Source: Ruminiclostridium sp.
GTDB taxonomy: Bacteria; Bacillota; Clostridia; Oscillospirales; Oscillospiraceae
Assembly (NCBI GenBank): GCA_017435425.1
Contig: JAFSFC010000066.1
Span: 1-46,267 of the forward strand
DNA: 46,267 bases
Direction of reading: 5' to 3'
Part shown: positions 24,678 to 32,815 of the stretch, piece by piece
Position numbering within the stretch: the stretch's first letter is position 1
Layout of the letters: the number at the start of each line of letters is the position of its first letter
Program-made: the position numbers and the translations under genes
The notes under the pieces: generated by a model
What the model was told of the DNA's origin: nothing
Seen by the model: only the letters and a program-made list of their open reading frames with translations
Databases searched by the model: none

Positions 24678-24968
24678 ATGCTGATTCGACAACTGAAACA
24701 GGAGGAGTTTGACTGCCTATGCCAATCCCTTCTGGACCACGCCTGGGTCCAGCCCCTGGACCCCACCTTCACGGTCACCCTTCACCTGGATGGCCGTGAA
24801 TACGCCCTCAAGCTCCAACCTGAGAAGGGCAACCGTGTGGCCATCCTCCAGGCCCTGCGGGTCTACCGGGAGGAGGACGGCCCCAATTTCGACCTGGTCC
24901 TGGACTCCCCCACCCTTTCCCAGCTCTGGGACCAACTGCTGTCCTCCGACCTCTCTCCTGCCGTTTGA
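24678..24968 (+). CDS. Hypothetical protein, 96 aa
   Basis: ATG 24678 is preceded by GGAAGGA and the frame runs 96 codons to a terminator. The protein is soluble and acidic, with LIRQLKQEEFDCLCQSLLDHAW at the N-terminus, an alternating strand region TFTVTLHLDGREYALKL, and a C-terminal LSQLWDQLLSSDL. I do not recognise a family. A weak TATGAT box lies about 60 bp upstream, and it may also be read through from the RHH gene. GC content and codon use match the neighbours. Confidence 0.6.
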   Translation: MLIRQLKQEEFDCLCQSLLDHAWVQPLDPTFTVTLHLDGREYALKLQPEKGNRVAILQALRVYREEDGPNFDLVLDSPTLSQLWDQLLSSDLSPAV

Positions 24969-24973
24969 AACGA

Positions 24974-25009
24974 AAAAAAGTCCAAGACCTAACGGTCTTG
25001 GACTTTTTT
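24974..25009. terminator. Bidirectional terminator between the 96-aa protein and the SLH gene
   Basis: Arms 24974-24989 and 24994-25009 pair perfectly over 16 bp with a TAAC loop, A tract on one side and T tract on the other. Confidence 0.93.
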
Positions 25010-25019
25010 CGTATTAGGG

Positions 25020-26138
25020 TCAGAGCTTGGGAGACACTCCAGCGCCATTGATCGTAACGCTGTTGACCATGTTCTTGAGAACCACGCCGGAGCGCTCCAT
25101 GTCACCGGCTCCCATAAAGGTCAGCATGGTCATGCTGCTGTTTTCGATGTACGTGTAGACGACCACATCCAGCACCTGATCCCCTTCTGTCACGACGCCC
25201 ACAGAGCGATAGGCCGGAACAGAACCAAAGGTGACCTTGGTGGTGCTCATTTCTTTCTCCTTCACGCCGCTGCCTGCCAAAGACTCACTGACCAGTTCCC
25301 CCATCTCCTTGGGAGACAGGATGGTGATATCCAAACCACGGAAGGCCTCATCATACTCACTGTACGGTATGACCACCGTATAGGCGCTGTCGGACGCCAC
25401 CCCAAGCATGCCGCCGCTGTAGTCCTCTTCCCCATCCTGGGGAACGGCCATGGTCACGTTATTCCAGGTATAGTCCTTCAGAAGGGTCACATTCTGCCGC
25501 TGGGCGGGGATGGCCACACGGGCGATGATGGCGGCAGCTTCCGCCCGGATAATATTGTCATTGGGCTTGAAGGTCCCGTAGATATTGCTGCCCGTGAGAA
25601 CACCGGCCTGATACAGGGTCAGGATATCCTTTTGATAAGGATTCGAGCTGCTCACATCGGGAACAGACTGAATATAATTGATGGAAGGCAGGGCCTTGCC
25701 GGGCAGAGCATTGCAGAAGATGTAGGCCATCTGGGCCCGGGTGACCTGGGTATTGTAATTGGTGAAATCCCCCGCCTGGATGATGCCGTTTTCCATGGCA
25801 TAGTCCACATAAGGCTGGTACCAGGGGGAACCGTTGGCCAGGGTGCTCTGACCGGTGGTATAGATCTCATGGACCCGGTCTGCCATAACGATGGCCTGGG
25901 CCACCGTCAGATTTCCCTTGGGAACAAAGGAATCCCCATCGTAGCCCTGCATCAGACCGTACTCATAGCAAGTTCGAATGGCAGTTGCTGCCCAATAAGA
26001 CGGGGCCACATCGGTAAACTGATCGGCATAGGTCTCTGTTTTCTCGAAATTCTTCAATGTGTTGGAAGCTGCGGAAGCCGTGACGCCCAAGCCCAAAAGC
26101 AAGCTCAGGGAAAGCATCAGCGCCAGTATCTTTTTCAT
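25020..26138 (-). CDS. Secreted protein with three S-layer homology (SLH) domains
   Basis: A 372-aa exported protein. A signal peptide (MKKILALMLSLSLLLGLG, cleavage likely after ASA near residue 23) is followed by three SLH repeats: FTDVAPSYWAATAIRTCYEYG (about 40-95), WYQPYVDYAMENGIIQ (about 105-150) and VPDVSSSNPYQKDILTLYQAGVL (about 163-215). SLH domains anchor proteins to pyruvylated cell-wall polymers. The remaining 150 residues form a domain I do not recognise, with strands and a conserved-looking MAVPQDGEEDYSGG start. ATG 26138 has AAAGGATGG upstream; an in-frame ATG at 26147 lies in it. Monocistronic. Confidence 0.88.
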   Translation of the reverse strand: MKKILALMLSLSLLLGLGVTASAASNTLKNFEKTETYADQFTDVAPSYWAATAIRTCYEYGLMQGYDGDSFVPKGNLTVAQAIVMADRVHEIYTTGQSTLANGSPWYQPYVDYAMENGIIQAGDFTNYNTQVTRAQMAYIFCNALPGKALPSINYIQSVPDVSSSNPYQKDILTLYQAGVLTGSNIYGTFKPNDNIIRAEAAAIIARVAIPAQRQNVTLLKDYTWNNVTMAVPQDGEEDYSGGMLGVASDSAYTVVIPYSEYDEAFRGLDITILSPKEMGELVSESLAGSGVKEKEMSTTKVTFGSVPAYRSVGVVTEGDQVLDVVVYTYIENSSMTMLTFMGAGDMERSGVVLKNMVNSVTINGAGVSPKL

Positions 26139-26184
26139 GGGAACCATCCTTTCTTTTGTCGATATTCCTCATCGGGATACTCAA

Positions 26185-26213
26185 ATTATATATTCTTACA
26201 AAAATTTTTACAA
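26185..26213 (-). promoter_or_regulatory. Promoter of the SLH gene
   Basis: On the minus strand TTGTAA (26208-26213), 17-bp spacer, TATAAT (26185-26190), in very AT-rich DNA. Confidence 0.72.
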
Positions 26214-26255
26214 GTTGTTGTTTTTTTTGAAAATACACAAAAACTTTCCACAAGC

Positions 26256-26287
26256 AAAAACTCCCTCTCACAAGAGAGGGAGTTTTT
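26256..26287 (-). terminator. Terminator after the ClC-type channel gene
   Basis: A 14-bp perfect stem (26256-26269, 26274-26287) including A and T tracts, only a few bases before the channel gene's stop codon at 26290. Confidence 0.9.
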
Positions 26288-26289
26288 CC

Positions 26290-27600
26290 TCATTTATAAT
26301 TGATGTTTTCCTCCTCTGCCACGGTGCCGGTGGAGTCGGCCACCTTGGAGAATGCAAATTTCTGCTTGGAGTACAGGCCGCTGTAGCCGGACACCAGGAA
26401 GCTGGCCGCCACCGCCACCAGGAATCCCCCGGGATTGCAGAAGGAAAAGACCTCGAATCCCAGGACCAGAGAGGTCAGAGGGCAGTTGGTGACACCGCAG
26501 AACACAGCCACCATACCAATGGCCGCAGCGTAGGAGGGGTCCAGCCCCAACAAGGGGCCCAAAACACAGCCGAAGGAGGCCCCGATGGCAAAGGCCGGGA
26601 CGATCTCGCCACCCTTGAATCCTGCTCCCAGGGTGATGGCCGTCAGGAGGATCTTCAGGGCAAAATCCCAGGGGAGGGCCTGGCCCTGGCCGATGGACTG
26701 GTCAATGAGGGCCTGACCGCTGCCCAGGTAGTAACGAGTATCCAGCAGAAGGGTCAGCCCAATGACCACACAGCCGCCCACCACCACTCGCAGGTAGGGG
26801 TTGGGGAAGAACCGTTCAAAGAACTGACGGAACCCAGAGAAGGCATAGCAAACCACAATACTCAGCAGACCGGAAGCAACGGCCAGCAGCAGGACTCTGG
26901 TGTAGAAAAAGATATCTTCCGTGGAGGAAGCCAGGGTAAAGACCACAGCGTGGCCCCCCATCAGCTGGGCCACCTCCCCTGCTACAATGGAGGAGACTAC
27001 GCAGGGCAGGAAGGCACCCATGGGGAGCATACCTATGCAGGAGATCTCCAGGGCGAAGATCACGGCGGAGATCTGGTTGCCGAAGACGGCAGAGAAGCCG
27101 GCGCTCATGCCGCACATGACGGCCAGGTCCTCGAACTCATCCCCCAGGCGGAAAACATGCCGCACCACCTCTGCCAGGGAACCGCCCAGCTGGAGGGCTG
27201 CGCCTTCCCGGCCGGCAGAGCCGCCGAAGAAATGGGTCAGAAGGGTGGAGACAAAAATGACGGGAGCCAGCAGCCGGGAGACCGGCTGCTCTCCACGGGC
27301 GGCCTGGATGACGATGTCCGTGCCGCCCGCCGTTTTGATGCCCCCTTTTTTATACAGCCACACGATGACAAGACCCACCAGAGGCAGCAGGAAGATGCTC
27401 CAATAGACCTCATTCCGGAACACGTCGGACAGAGCCAGCAACCGGGCAAAGGCACCACCCACGACTCCGACCACCATCCCCACACCCAGGGCAAAGAAGA
27501 GGCCCCGGGCGTTGATGCGAATGCTTTCTGCGCTGAAGATCATTTCCGCATAGACTTCACGGAACATCCCTTTGGGTTTGTATCTCCATTTTTGCGACAC
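26290..27600 (-). CDS. ClC-type chloride (or fluoride) channel/transporter
   Basis: A 436-aa protein with about ten membrane helices and the ClC family landmarks: GGSAGREGAALQLGGSL with the gating glutamate in GREG, the MSAGFSAVFGNQISAVIFALEI stretch, and GAGFKGGEIVPAFAIGASFG. The N-terminal selectivity motif that reads GSGIP in chloride members is KTAGGTDIV here, so the ion is uncertain; some such bacterial ClCs carry fluoride. No fluoride riboswitch was found upstream. The GTG at 27600 (MSQKWRYKPKG) is chosen because AGAGGTGG precedes it. No cytoplasmic CBS domain is present. Confidence 0.85.
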   Translation of the reverse strand: MSQKWRYKPKGMFREVYAEMIFSAESIRINARGLFFALGVGMVVGVVGGAFARLLALSDVFRNEVYWSIFLLPLVGLVIVWLYKKGGIKTAGGTDIVIQAARGEQPVSRLLAPVIFVSTLLTHFFGGSAGREGAALQLGGSLAEVVRHVFRLGDEFEDLAVMCGMSAGFSAVFGNQISAVIFALEISCIGMLPMGAFLPCVVSSIVAGEVAQLMGGHAVVFTLASSTEDIFFYTRVLLLAVASGLLSIVVCYAFSGFRQFFERFFPNPYLRVVVGGCVVIGLTLLLDTRYYLGSGQALIDQSIGQGQALPWDFALKILLTAITLGAGFKGGEIVPAFAIGASFGCVLGPLLGLDPSYAAAIGMVAVFCGVTNCPLTSLVLGFEVFSFCNPGGFLVAVAASFLVSGYSGLYSKQKFAFSKVADSTGTVAEEENINYK

Positions 27601-27637
27601 GGGTCCACCTCTTTTCTCGTCAGATTTTGTCAATGAT

Positions 27638-27665
27638 ATCATATCATATTTCCCACCGTTTGCAA
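27638..27665 (-). promoter_or_regulatory. Possible promoter of the ClC gene
   Basis: On the minus strand TTGCAA (27660-27665), 16-bp spacer, TATGAT (27638-27643); an overlapping second TATGAT lies 5 bp upstream. Less ideal than other promoters here. Confidence 0.45.
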
Positions 27666-27688
27666 TCAGAAATCCCGCCGAGGAAACC

Positions 27689-27718
27689 TTGTCAGAATTG
27701 TGCATTCTATGGTATGAT
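27689..27718 (+). promoter_or_regulatory. Promoter of dusB
   Basis: TTGTCA (27689-27694), 18-bp spacer, TATGAT (27713-27718), about 35 bp before the start codon. Divergent from the ClC promoter. Confidence 0.65.
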
Positions 27719-27753
27719 TAGATATTAAGACGAAAGAAAACGAGGTGATCCCC

Positions 27754-28743
27754 GTGCAGATCGGTTCTGTACACATCGACTCTCCCCTGGTCCTGGCCCC
27801 CATGGCCGGGGTGACCGACATCGCCTTCCGAAGCATATGCCGGGAGCTGGGCGCCGGTTACACCATCACCGAGATGGTCAGCGCCAAGGCCCTGTGCTAT
27901 CAGGATAAAAAATCCCTTCCTCTCCTCCGCCTGGAGGAGGGGGAACACCCTGCCGGGGTCCAGCTCTTCGGCAGCGACCCCGTGTGCATGCAGGAGGCCG
28001 CCGAGATCGCCATGAAGGTCTCCGGGGCGGATATTCTGGACATCAACATGGGCTGCCCTGTGCCCAAGGTGGCCAACAACGGGGACGGCTCCGGCCTGCT
28101 CCGAGACCTGGACAAGGCCTGTCGGGTGGCCGAGGCCACCATCAAGGGGGCCGGCGGCAAACCGGTCACCGTCAAGATGCGCCTGGGCTGGGACAAGGGC
28201 AACATCGTCTGCCTGGAGCTGGCCAAAATGCTGGAGAGTCTGGGGGTGGCCGCCATCACCCTCCACGGCCGCACCAAGGTCCAGATGTACTCGGGCACCG
28301 CCAACTGGGACTACATCCGGGAGATGAAACAGGCCCTGTCCATCCCGGTCATCGCCAACGGCGACGTGTTCTCCGGCAAGGACGCCGCCCACATCCTTAA
28401 ATACACTGGGGCCGACGGGGTCATGATCGCCCGGGGGGTCTTCGGCAACCCCTGGATCTTCCAGCAGGCCAAGGCCGCCATCGCCGGCCAGCCCATCCCG
28501 CCCCTGCCTCCCCTGGCTGACCGGTGCGACGTGGCCGTGAAGCAGTTTGAGATGGCCGCCCAGTACAAGAGCGAGAAGATTGCCTGCCTGGAGGCCCGGA
28601 AGCATTACGCCTGGTACCTGAAGGGGGTCCCCCACGCCAGCTACTGGAAGAGCGAGATCTCCAAGATCTCTACCCTGGAGGATGTCTACCGGGTGACGGC
28701 AGGCATCAAGCGGGAACTGAAGGACGACGACCATGACCGATGA
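27754..28743 (+). CDS. dusB: tRNA-dihydrouridine synthase (DusB type)
   Basis: Dus enzymes are FMN-dependent and reduce uridines in the tRNA D loop. The 329-aa protein has the TIM-barrel start LVLAPMAGVTDIAFR, the catalytic cysteine in NMGCPVPKV (C101), VKMRLGWD, the LHGRTKVQMYSGTANWD motif with the usual histidine, and the IANGDV and GADGVMIARG phosphate-binding motifs. The GTG at 27754 follows GAGGTGAT; another GTG at 27745 is within that site. It overlaps the sigma factor gene by 11 bp, so the three genes to 30003 form one operon. Confidence 0.93.
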   Translation: MQIGSVHIDSPLVLAPMAGVTDIAFRSICRELGAGYTITEMVSAKALCYQDKKSLPLLRLEEGEHPAGVQLFGSDPVCMQEAAEIAMKVSGADILDINMGCPVPKVANNGDGSGLLRDLDKACRVAEATIKGAGGKPVTVKMRLGWDKGNIVCLELAKMLESLGVAAITLHGRTKVQMYSGTANWDYIREMKQALSIPVIANGDVFSGKDAAHILKYTGADGVMIARGVFGNPWIFQQAKAAIAGQPIPPLPPLADRCDVAVKQFEMAAQYKSEKIACLEARKHYAWYLKGVPHASYWKSEISKISTLEDVYRVTAGIKRELKDDDHDR

Positions 28744-29332
28744 CCGACTCCTCCTGCAAAAGGCCCAGGAGGGGGACCGAACCGCCTTTGAGGCCCTCGT
28801 CACCCTCCACAGCCCCAGGGTCTTTAACCTGGCTCTGGGCTATACCGGCCGCCACCACGATGCCGAGGAGATCACACAAACGGTCTTTTGGAAAGTATGG
28901 AACGCCCTGCCCCAATTTCGGGGCGGGGCCAGCTTTTCCACCTGGCTCTATCGGCTGACCCTCAACGCCTGCACCGACCACTACCGCCGGGAGAAAAAAC
29001 GCCGGGGGGATCTGTCTCTGGATGACCCCGACCTGGCGCCCCTCCGGGACACCGCCCCCTCTCCGGAGGAGATCCTTCTTCAGCGGGAGGAGCAGGCCAT
29101 CCTGCGCAAGGCCCTGGCAGAACTGCCGGAGCAGCACCGGGTCATCCTGGTCTTACGGGAAATGGACGGCCTGGACTATAAAGAGATCGCCCAGGTCCTG
29201 GATCTGGAGATGGGCACGGTGAAATCCCGTCTGGCCCGGGCCCGACGAGCCCTTCGGGATAAACTCCTGGCCGAGGGGAACCTTTTTGACGGCCCTTCGT
29301 CCAATTCTGTGAAAGGAGGGATGGCTCCGTGA
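28733..29332 (+). CDS. ECF-type RNA polymerase sigma factor
   Basis: A 199-aa sigma-70 family factor of the extracytoplasmic-function group. Region 2 is the AEEITQTVFWKVWNALPQFRGGASFSTWLYRLTLN part (about residues 44-80) that binds the -10 box; region 4 is the ELPEQHRVILVLREMDGLDYKEIAQVLDLEMGTVKSRLARARRAL part (about 132-178). The linker is short and acidic. It overlaps dusB upstream and its stop overlaps the anti-sigma start (GTGA), indicating co-translation. Its target promoters cannot be told. Confidence 0.92.
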   Translation: MTDDRLLLQKAQEGDRTAFEALVTLHSPRVFNLALGYTGRHHDAEEITQTVFWKVWNALPQFRGGASFSTWLYRLTLNACTDHYRREKKRRGDLSLDDPDLAPLRDTAPSPEEILLQREEQAILRKALAELPEQHRVILVLREMDGLDYKEIAQVLDLEMGTVKSRLARARRALRDKLLAEGNLFDGPSSNSVKGGMAP

Positions 29333-30003
29333 TCTCCTGTGAACGATGCGAAGAACTCATCAACGCCCGGCTGGACGGGTATCTTACCGAGGAAGAGGCC
29401 CCTCTTCTGGAAGGTCATCTGGCCCAGTGCCCGGACTGCCGAAAGCTGGACCGGGACCTGACCACCCTCCATGAACGGTTGAAAAACCTCTCCTTTGATC
29501 TCCCCCAGGACTTTGCCGGCTCGGTGATGGCCCGGTTGGAAGCCGAGGCCTTCCAACCCGTGAAAAAGAAAAAACGTCCCTGGGCAGCTGCCGTCTGCGC
29601 CGCCGCTGCGGTCCTGCTGGCGGTGGCCATCTCTCCCCAGGTCCTGCCCTTTGGAAGCTCCGGCGCAGACACCGCTGCCGGGGAGTCTGCCGAAGCCCCC
29701 GAGGCCATGGTCATGGATTCGGACGTCGCCCCCGCCGAAGGGGGCGAGGCCGCCCCAGCACCGGAAGAAAGTCAGGCCGAGAGCGAGAACCTCAAAACCG
29801 AACCCCTCACCCAGGAAGAGGCCAAGGAACGACTGGAAGACTACTTTGCACAGAGAGGGCTGGCCTTTGCGCTGACCCCCGGAGCTCCTGCCCAGGACGG
29901 GGAGCATTGGCTCTTCCAGGCAAAAGACCCTCAAACCGGAGAGACCTTCCGGTTCTCTGTGTCCTGCACGAATGGTTCCGTGGCAGAGACGTCCCTTCCC
30001 TGA
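29329..30003 (+). CDS. Membrane-anchored zinc-finger anti-sigma factor
   Basis: A 224-aa protein with an N-terminal anti-sigma zinc domain (CERCEELINARLDGYLT, then HLAQCPDC with H30, C34, C37), a single membrane helix (about 85-102), an acidic Ala/Glu/Pro-rich linker (about 108-155) and a small extracellular domain (about 160-224, EEAKERLEDYFAQRG, TGETFRFSVSC). It should hold the ECF sigma factor at the membrane until a signal or protease releases it. The GTG start at 29329 has AAAGGAGG. No terminator is clear before the EF-G promoter. Confidence 0.88.
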   Translation: MISCERCEELINARLDGYLTEEEAPLLEGHLAQCPDCRKLDRDLTTLHERLKNLSFDLPQDFAGSVMARLEAEAFQPVKKKKRPWAAAVCAAAAVLLAVAISPQVLPFGSSGADTAAGESAEAPEAMVMDSDVAPAEGGEAAPAPEESQAESENLKTEPLTQEEAKERLEDYFAQRGLAFALTPGAPAQDGEHWLFQAKDPQTGETFRFSVSCTNGSVAETSLP

Positions 30004-30070
30004 CAACCACGGATTGCCCATTTCCGGAATCTTTTTTACCGCTTTTTTTGTAAATTTTTCATTTTATGTG

Positions 30071-30099
30071 TTGTCAGCTTTCCAGTCTTGATGTATACT
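30071..30099 (+). promoter_or_regulatory. Promoter of the EF-G-like gene
   Basis: TTGTCA (30071-30076), 17-bp spacer, TATACT (30094-30099). The leader to 30181 can form two mutually exclusive hairpins: CGGG at 30133-30136 pairs either with CCCG 30121-30124 or, with flanks, with TCCCG 30145-30149. Confidence 0.72.
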
Positions 30100-30181
30100 C
30101 TATCTAATGGCGATAATGTCCCCGTTTGCGGACGGGAATGTATGTCCCGCCCCAATTTGTAAATAAGGAGAGAACATTGTT

Positions 30182-32257
30182 ATGAGTTATTCCGTGCAAA
30201 ACATCCGTAACGTTTGTCTGCTGGGTCACAGCGGCAGCGGCAAGACCGCTCTGGCTGAGAGCCTGCTGTTCATGACCGGCGCTATCAACCGTATGGGCAA
30301 GAGCGTCGACGGCAACACCGTCTGCGACTACGACGCAGAAGAGATCCGCCGCCAGATCTCCATCTCCACCGCTGTTGCTCCCATCGAGTATAAGGGCTGC
30401 AAGATCAACCTGCTGGACACTCCCGGCGCATTTGACTTCTCCGGCGAAGTGATGGAAGCTCTGCGTGCTTCTGACGCAGCCATCATCGTCATGTCCGCTA
30501 AGGACGGCATCTCCGTCGGCTTCGAGAAGGTCTGGAAGTACTGCGAAGAGCGCAACATGCCCCGTTTCGTCTATATCTCCAAGATCGACGAAGACAACAG
30601 CGACTACAACGCCACCTTCAACGCTCTGCGTGAGCGCTATGGCAACAAGATCGCTCCCATCGTGGTTCCCATGTGGGACGCAGGCAAGGTGACCACCGGC
30701 CTGATCGACCCCCTGAACAAGCGTGCTTACGAGCTGCAGAACTACAAGCGCGTCGAGGTCACCATTCCCCCCGAGAAGGAATCCGTCGTTGCTGAGTTCA
30801 ACGAGGCTCTGAAGGAAGCTGTGGCTGAGACCTCCGAGGAAATGATGGACAAGTACTTCGGCGGCGAGGACTTCACCTACCCCGAAATGATCAACGGCCT
30901 GCGTCAGGGCGTCCGTGATCTGTCCATGTTCCCCGTTCTGTTCGGCTCCGCTGTCAACTGCATCGGCTCCCTGATGCTGATGGACTATATCGTTGACCTG
31001 CTGCCCAACCCCATGGAAGGCAACTTCCACAAGGCTACCCTGGCAGACGGCGAGACCACCGAAGAGTTCGTCGTCTCCCCCGGCGGCGTGCCCACCGCAT
31101 TCGTCTTCAAGACCATCTCCGACCAGTACGGCAAGTACTCCATGATCAAGGTCCTGTCTGGCGTCATCACCTCCGACCTGGCTCTGGTCAACGCCCGCAC
31201 CGGCGACACCGAAAAGCTGGGCCGTCTGTACAAGATGACCGGTAAGAAGGCAGAGGAAGTCAAGGAACTGACCTGCGGCGACATCGGTGCCATCGGCAAG
31301 ATGGACAAGGTCAAGACCGGCGACACCCTGTGCGACTCCCGTAAGGTCGTTGCTCTGAAGGGCATCCCCTTTGCAGCTCCCTGCTACTCCAAGGCTATCG
31401 CTCCCAAGACCCGCGGCCAGGACGACAAGGTCGCAGCAGGCCTGGCTCGTATGAACGAGGAAGATCCCTCCTTCACCGTGGTCAACAACGCTGAGACCCG
31501 TCAGGTGGTCCTGTCCGGTGCAGGCGATATGCAGCTGGACGTTCTGGTCTCCCGCCTGAAGTCCCGCTTCGGCGTTGAGGCTGAACTGAGCGCTTACCGT
31601 GTCCCCTACCGTGAGACCATCAAGAAGAAGGTGGAAGCACACGGCCGTCACAAGAAGCAGACCGGCGGTTCCGGCCAGTTCGGCGACGTTAAGATCCGCT
31701 TCGAGCCCCAGTACGAGACCGACGACGTGATCTTCTGCGAAGAGGTCTTCGGCGGCTCCGTTCCCAAGAACTTCTTCCCCGCAGTTGAAAAGGGCATCCG
31801 TGACGCAGCCAACAAGGGCGTCCTGGCTGGCTATCCCCTGGTTGGCCTGAAGGCAACCCTGTTCGACGGCTCCTACCACCCCGTTGACTCCAACGAAATG
31901 GCATTCCGTACCGCTGCTCAGCTGGCTTACAAGGAAGGCATCGCAAACGCCAACCCCACCATCCTGGAGCCCATCGGTTCTCTGAAGGTCACCATCCCCG
32001 ACAGCTACCTGGGCGACGTCATGGGCGACCTGAACAAGCGCCGCGGCCGCGTCATGGGCATGAACCCCACCGGCGATGGCGAGCAGATCCTGGAAGCTGA
32101 AGTTCCCATGGCTGAGATGACCTCTTACGCCATCGACCTGCGTTCCATCACCCAGAGCCGTGGTTCCTTCACCTTCGAGTTCGTCCGCTACGAGGAGGCA
32201 CCTCCCGCAGCCCGCGACAAGGCAATCGAAGACGCAAAGGCAATGGAAGAGGCTTAA
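30182..32257 (+). CDS. Elongation factor G paralogue with altered GTPase motifs
   Basis: A 691-aa protein with all five EF-G domains, the size of canonical EF-G, and strong codon bias. It is not the standard EF-G: G1 is GHSGSGKT (15-22) in place of GHIDAGKT, G3 is DTPGAFDF (79-86) in place of DTPGHVDF, so the catalytic-histidine position (83) is alanine, and G4 is SKID (133-136) in place of NKMD. It groups with the EF-G2-like paralogues found in many Clostridia. A Bacteroides EF-G2 is reported to support translocation without GTP hydrolysis; the A83 change fits such an idea, but that is inference. It is not next to rpsL-rpsG. AAGGAG precedes the ATG. Confidence 0.88.
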   Translation: MSYSVQNIRNVCLLGHSGSGKTALAESLLFMTGAINRMGKSVDGNTVCDYDAEEIRRQISISTAVAPIEYKGCKINLLDTPGAFDFSGEVMEALRASDAAIIVMSAKDGISVGFEKVWKYCEERNMPRFVYISKIDEDNSDYNATFNALRERYGNKIAPIVVPMWDAGKVTTGLIDPLNKRAYELQNYKRVEVTIPPEKESVVAEFNEALKEAVAETSEEMMDKYFGGEDFTYPEMINGLRQGVRDLSMFPVLFGSAVNCIGSLMLMDYIVDLLPNPMEGNFHKATLADGETTEEFVVSPGGVPTAFVFKTISDQYGKYSMIKVLSGVITSDLALVNARTGDTEKLGRLYKMTGKKAEEVKELTCGDIGAIGKMDKVKTGDTLCDSRKVVALKGIPFAAPCYSKAIAPKTRGQDDKVAAGLARMNEEDPSFTVVNNAETRQVVLSGAGDMQLDVLVSRLKSRFGVEAELSAYRVPYRETIKKKVEAHGRHKKQTGGSGQFGDVKIRFEPQYETDDVIFCEEVFGGSVPKNFFPAVEKGIRDAANKGVLAGYPLVGLKATLFDGSYHPVDSNEMAFRTAAQLAYKEGIANANPTILEPIGSLKVTIPDSYLGDVMGDLNKRRGRVMGMNPTGDGEQILEAEVPMAEMTSYAIDLRSITQSRGSFTFEFVRYEEAPPAARDKAIEDAKAMEEA

Positions 32258-32286
32258 TTCTCTCCCCTTTCCCCTTCTGAAACAAC

Positions 32287-32325
32287 AAAAAACCTGCGCA
32301 CCAGTATTGGTGCGCAGGTTTTTTT
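32287..32325. terminator. Bidirectional terminator between the EF-G-like gene and yycI
   Basis: Perfect stem CCTGCGCACCA/TGGTGCGCAGG (32293-32303, 32308-32318) with GTAT loop, A tract before and T tract after; the last two bases overlap the yycI stop region. Confidence 0.94.
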
Positions 32326-32803
32326 AATGTCGCTTCAATAGGCCATCGGCACAATCCAACCGGTAGCTGCCGTTGTCGGTGACGATGGTCCAAACAGGGG
32401 TGAATACCGTTCGATCCCCCTCTACCGTGTGAACATAGCCCTCGGTGATAGAGGCGATCCGACTGCATCGAACCCCCAATTCTTCCAGGCCCGAGACGAA
32501 GTCCACCAAAAGGGTCTCCGGACGGCGCATGGCCCGGATCTCCCAGGTGTCCGTTGTGACCTGTTCCGAAAGGAATTCTGCCTGCTCCGGATCCACCTGG
32601 GGGTCCGCCAGCTTACTCTCCCAGGGGACGATCCCTTCTTCTGTGCTGATCCCGTTCTGCTCCAGATAGGCCAGCGCCTGGGTGCGCCCGGTCTGCTCAT
32701 AGACCTGGGCCTGACTGCGCTGGTTGATGACCAGCCCAAGAAGGATCACATTCAGAATGGCCAGAAGGACGATGACCGTGAATTTCAGTTTGGCACGCTC
32801 CAT
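32324..32803 (-). CDS. yycI: YycI-like membrane regulator of WalK
   Basis: A 159-aa protein with a single N-terminal membrane helix (LKFTVIVLLAILNVILLGLVI, about 6-26) and an extracellular domain ending in TPVWTIVTDNGSYRLDC, a pattern of the YycI/YycH fold. In Bacillus YycI acts with YycH in the membrane to restrain the WalK kinase; in Staphylococcus they activate it. Assignment rests on size, topology and the last place in the wal operon more than on strong motifs. It follows yycH after 12 bp. Confidence 0.78.
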   Translation of the reverse strand: MERAKLKFTVIVLLAILNVILLGLVINQRSQAQVYEQTGRTQALAYLEQNGISTEEGIVPWESKLADPQVDPEQAEFLSEQVTTDTWEIRAMRRPETLLVDFVSGLEELGVRCSRIASITEGYVHTVEGDRTVFTPVWTIVTDNGSYRLDCADGLLKRH

Positions 32804-32815
32804 GGTCTTCCCTCC

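Noticed and set aside
27601..27745. Possible fluoride riboswitch before the ClC gene
   Set aside because: I looked for the GGCGATGG and CTGATG-type core on the minus strand and did not find it.
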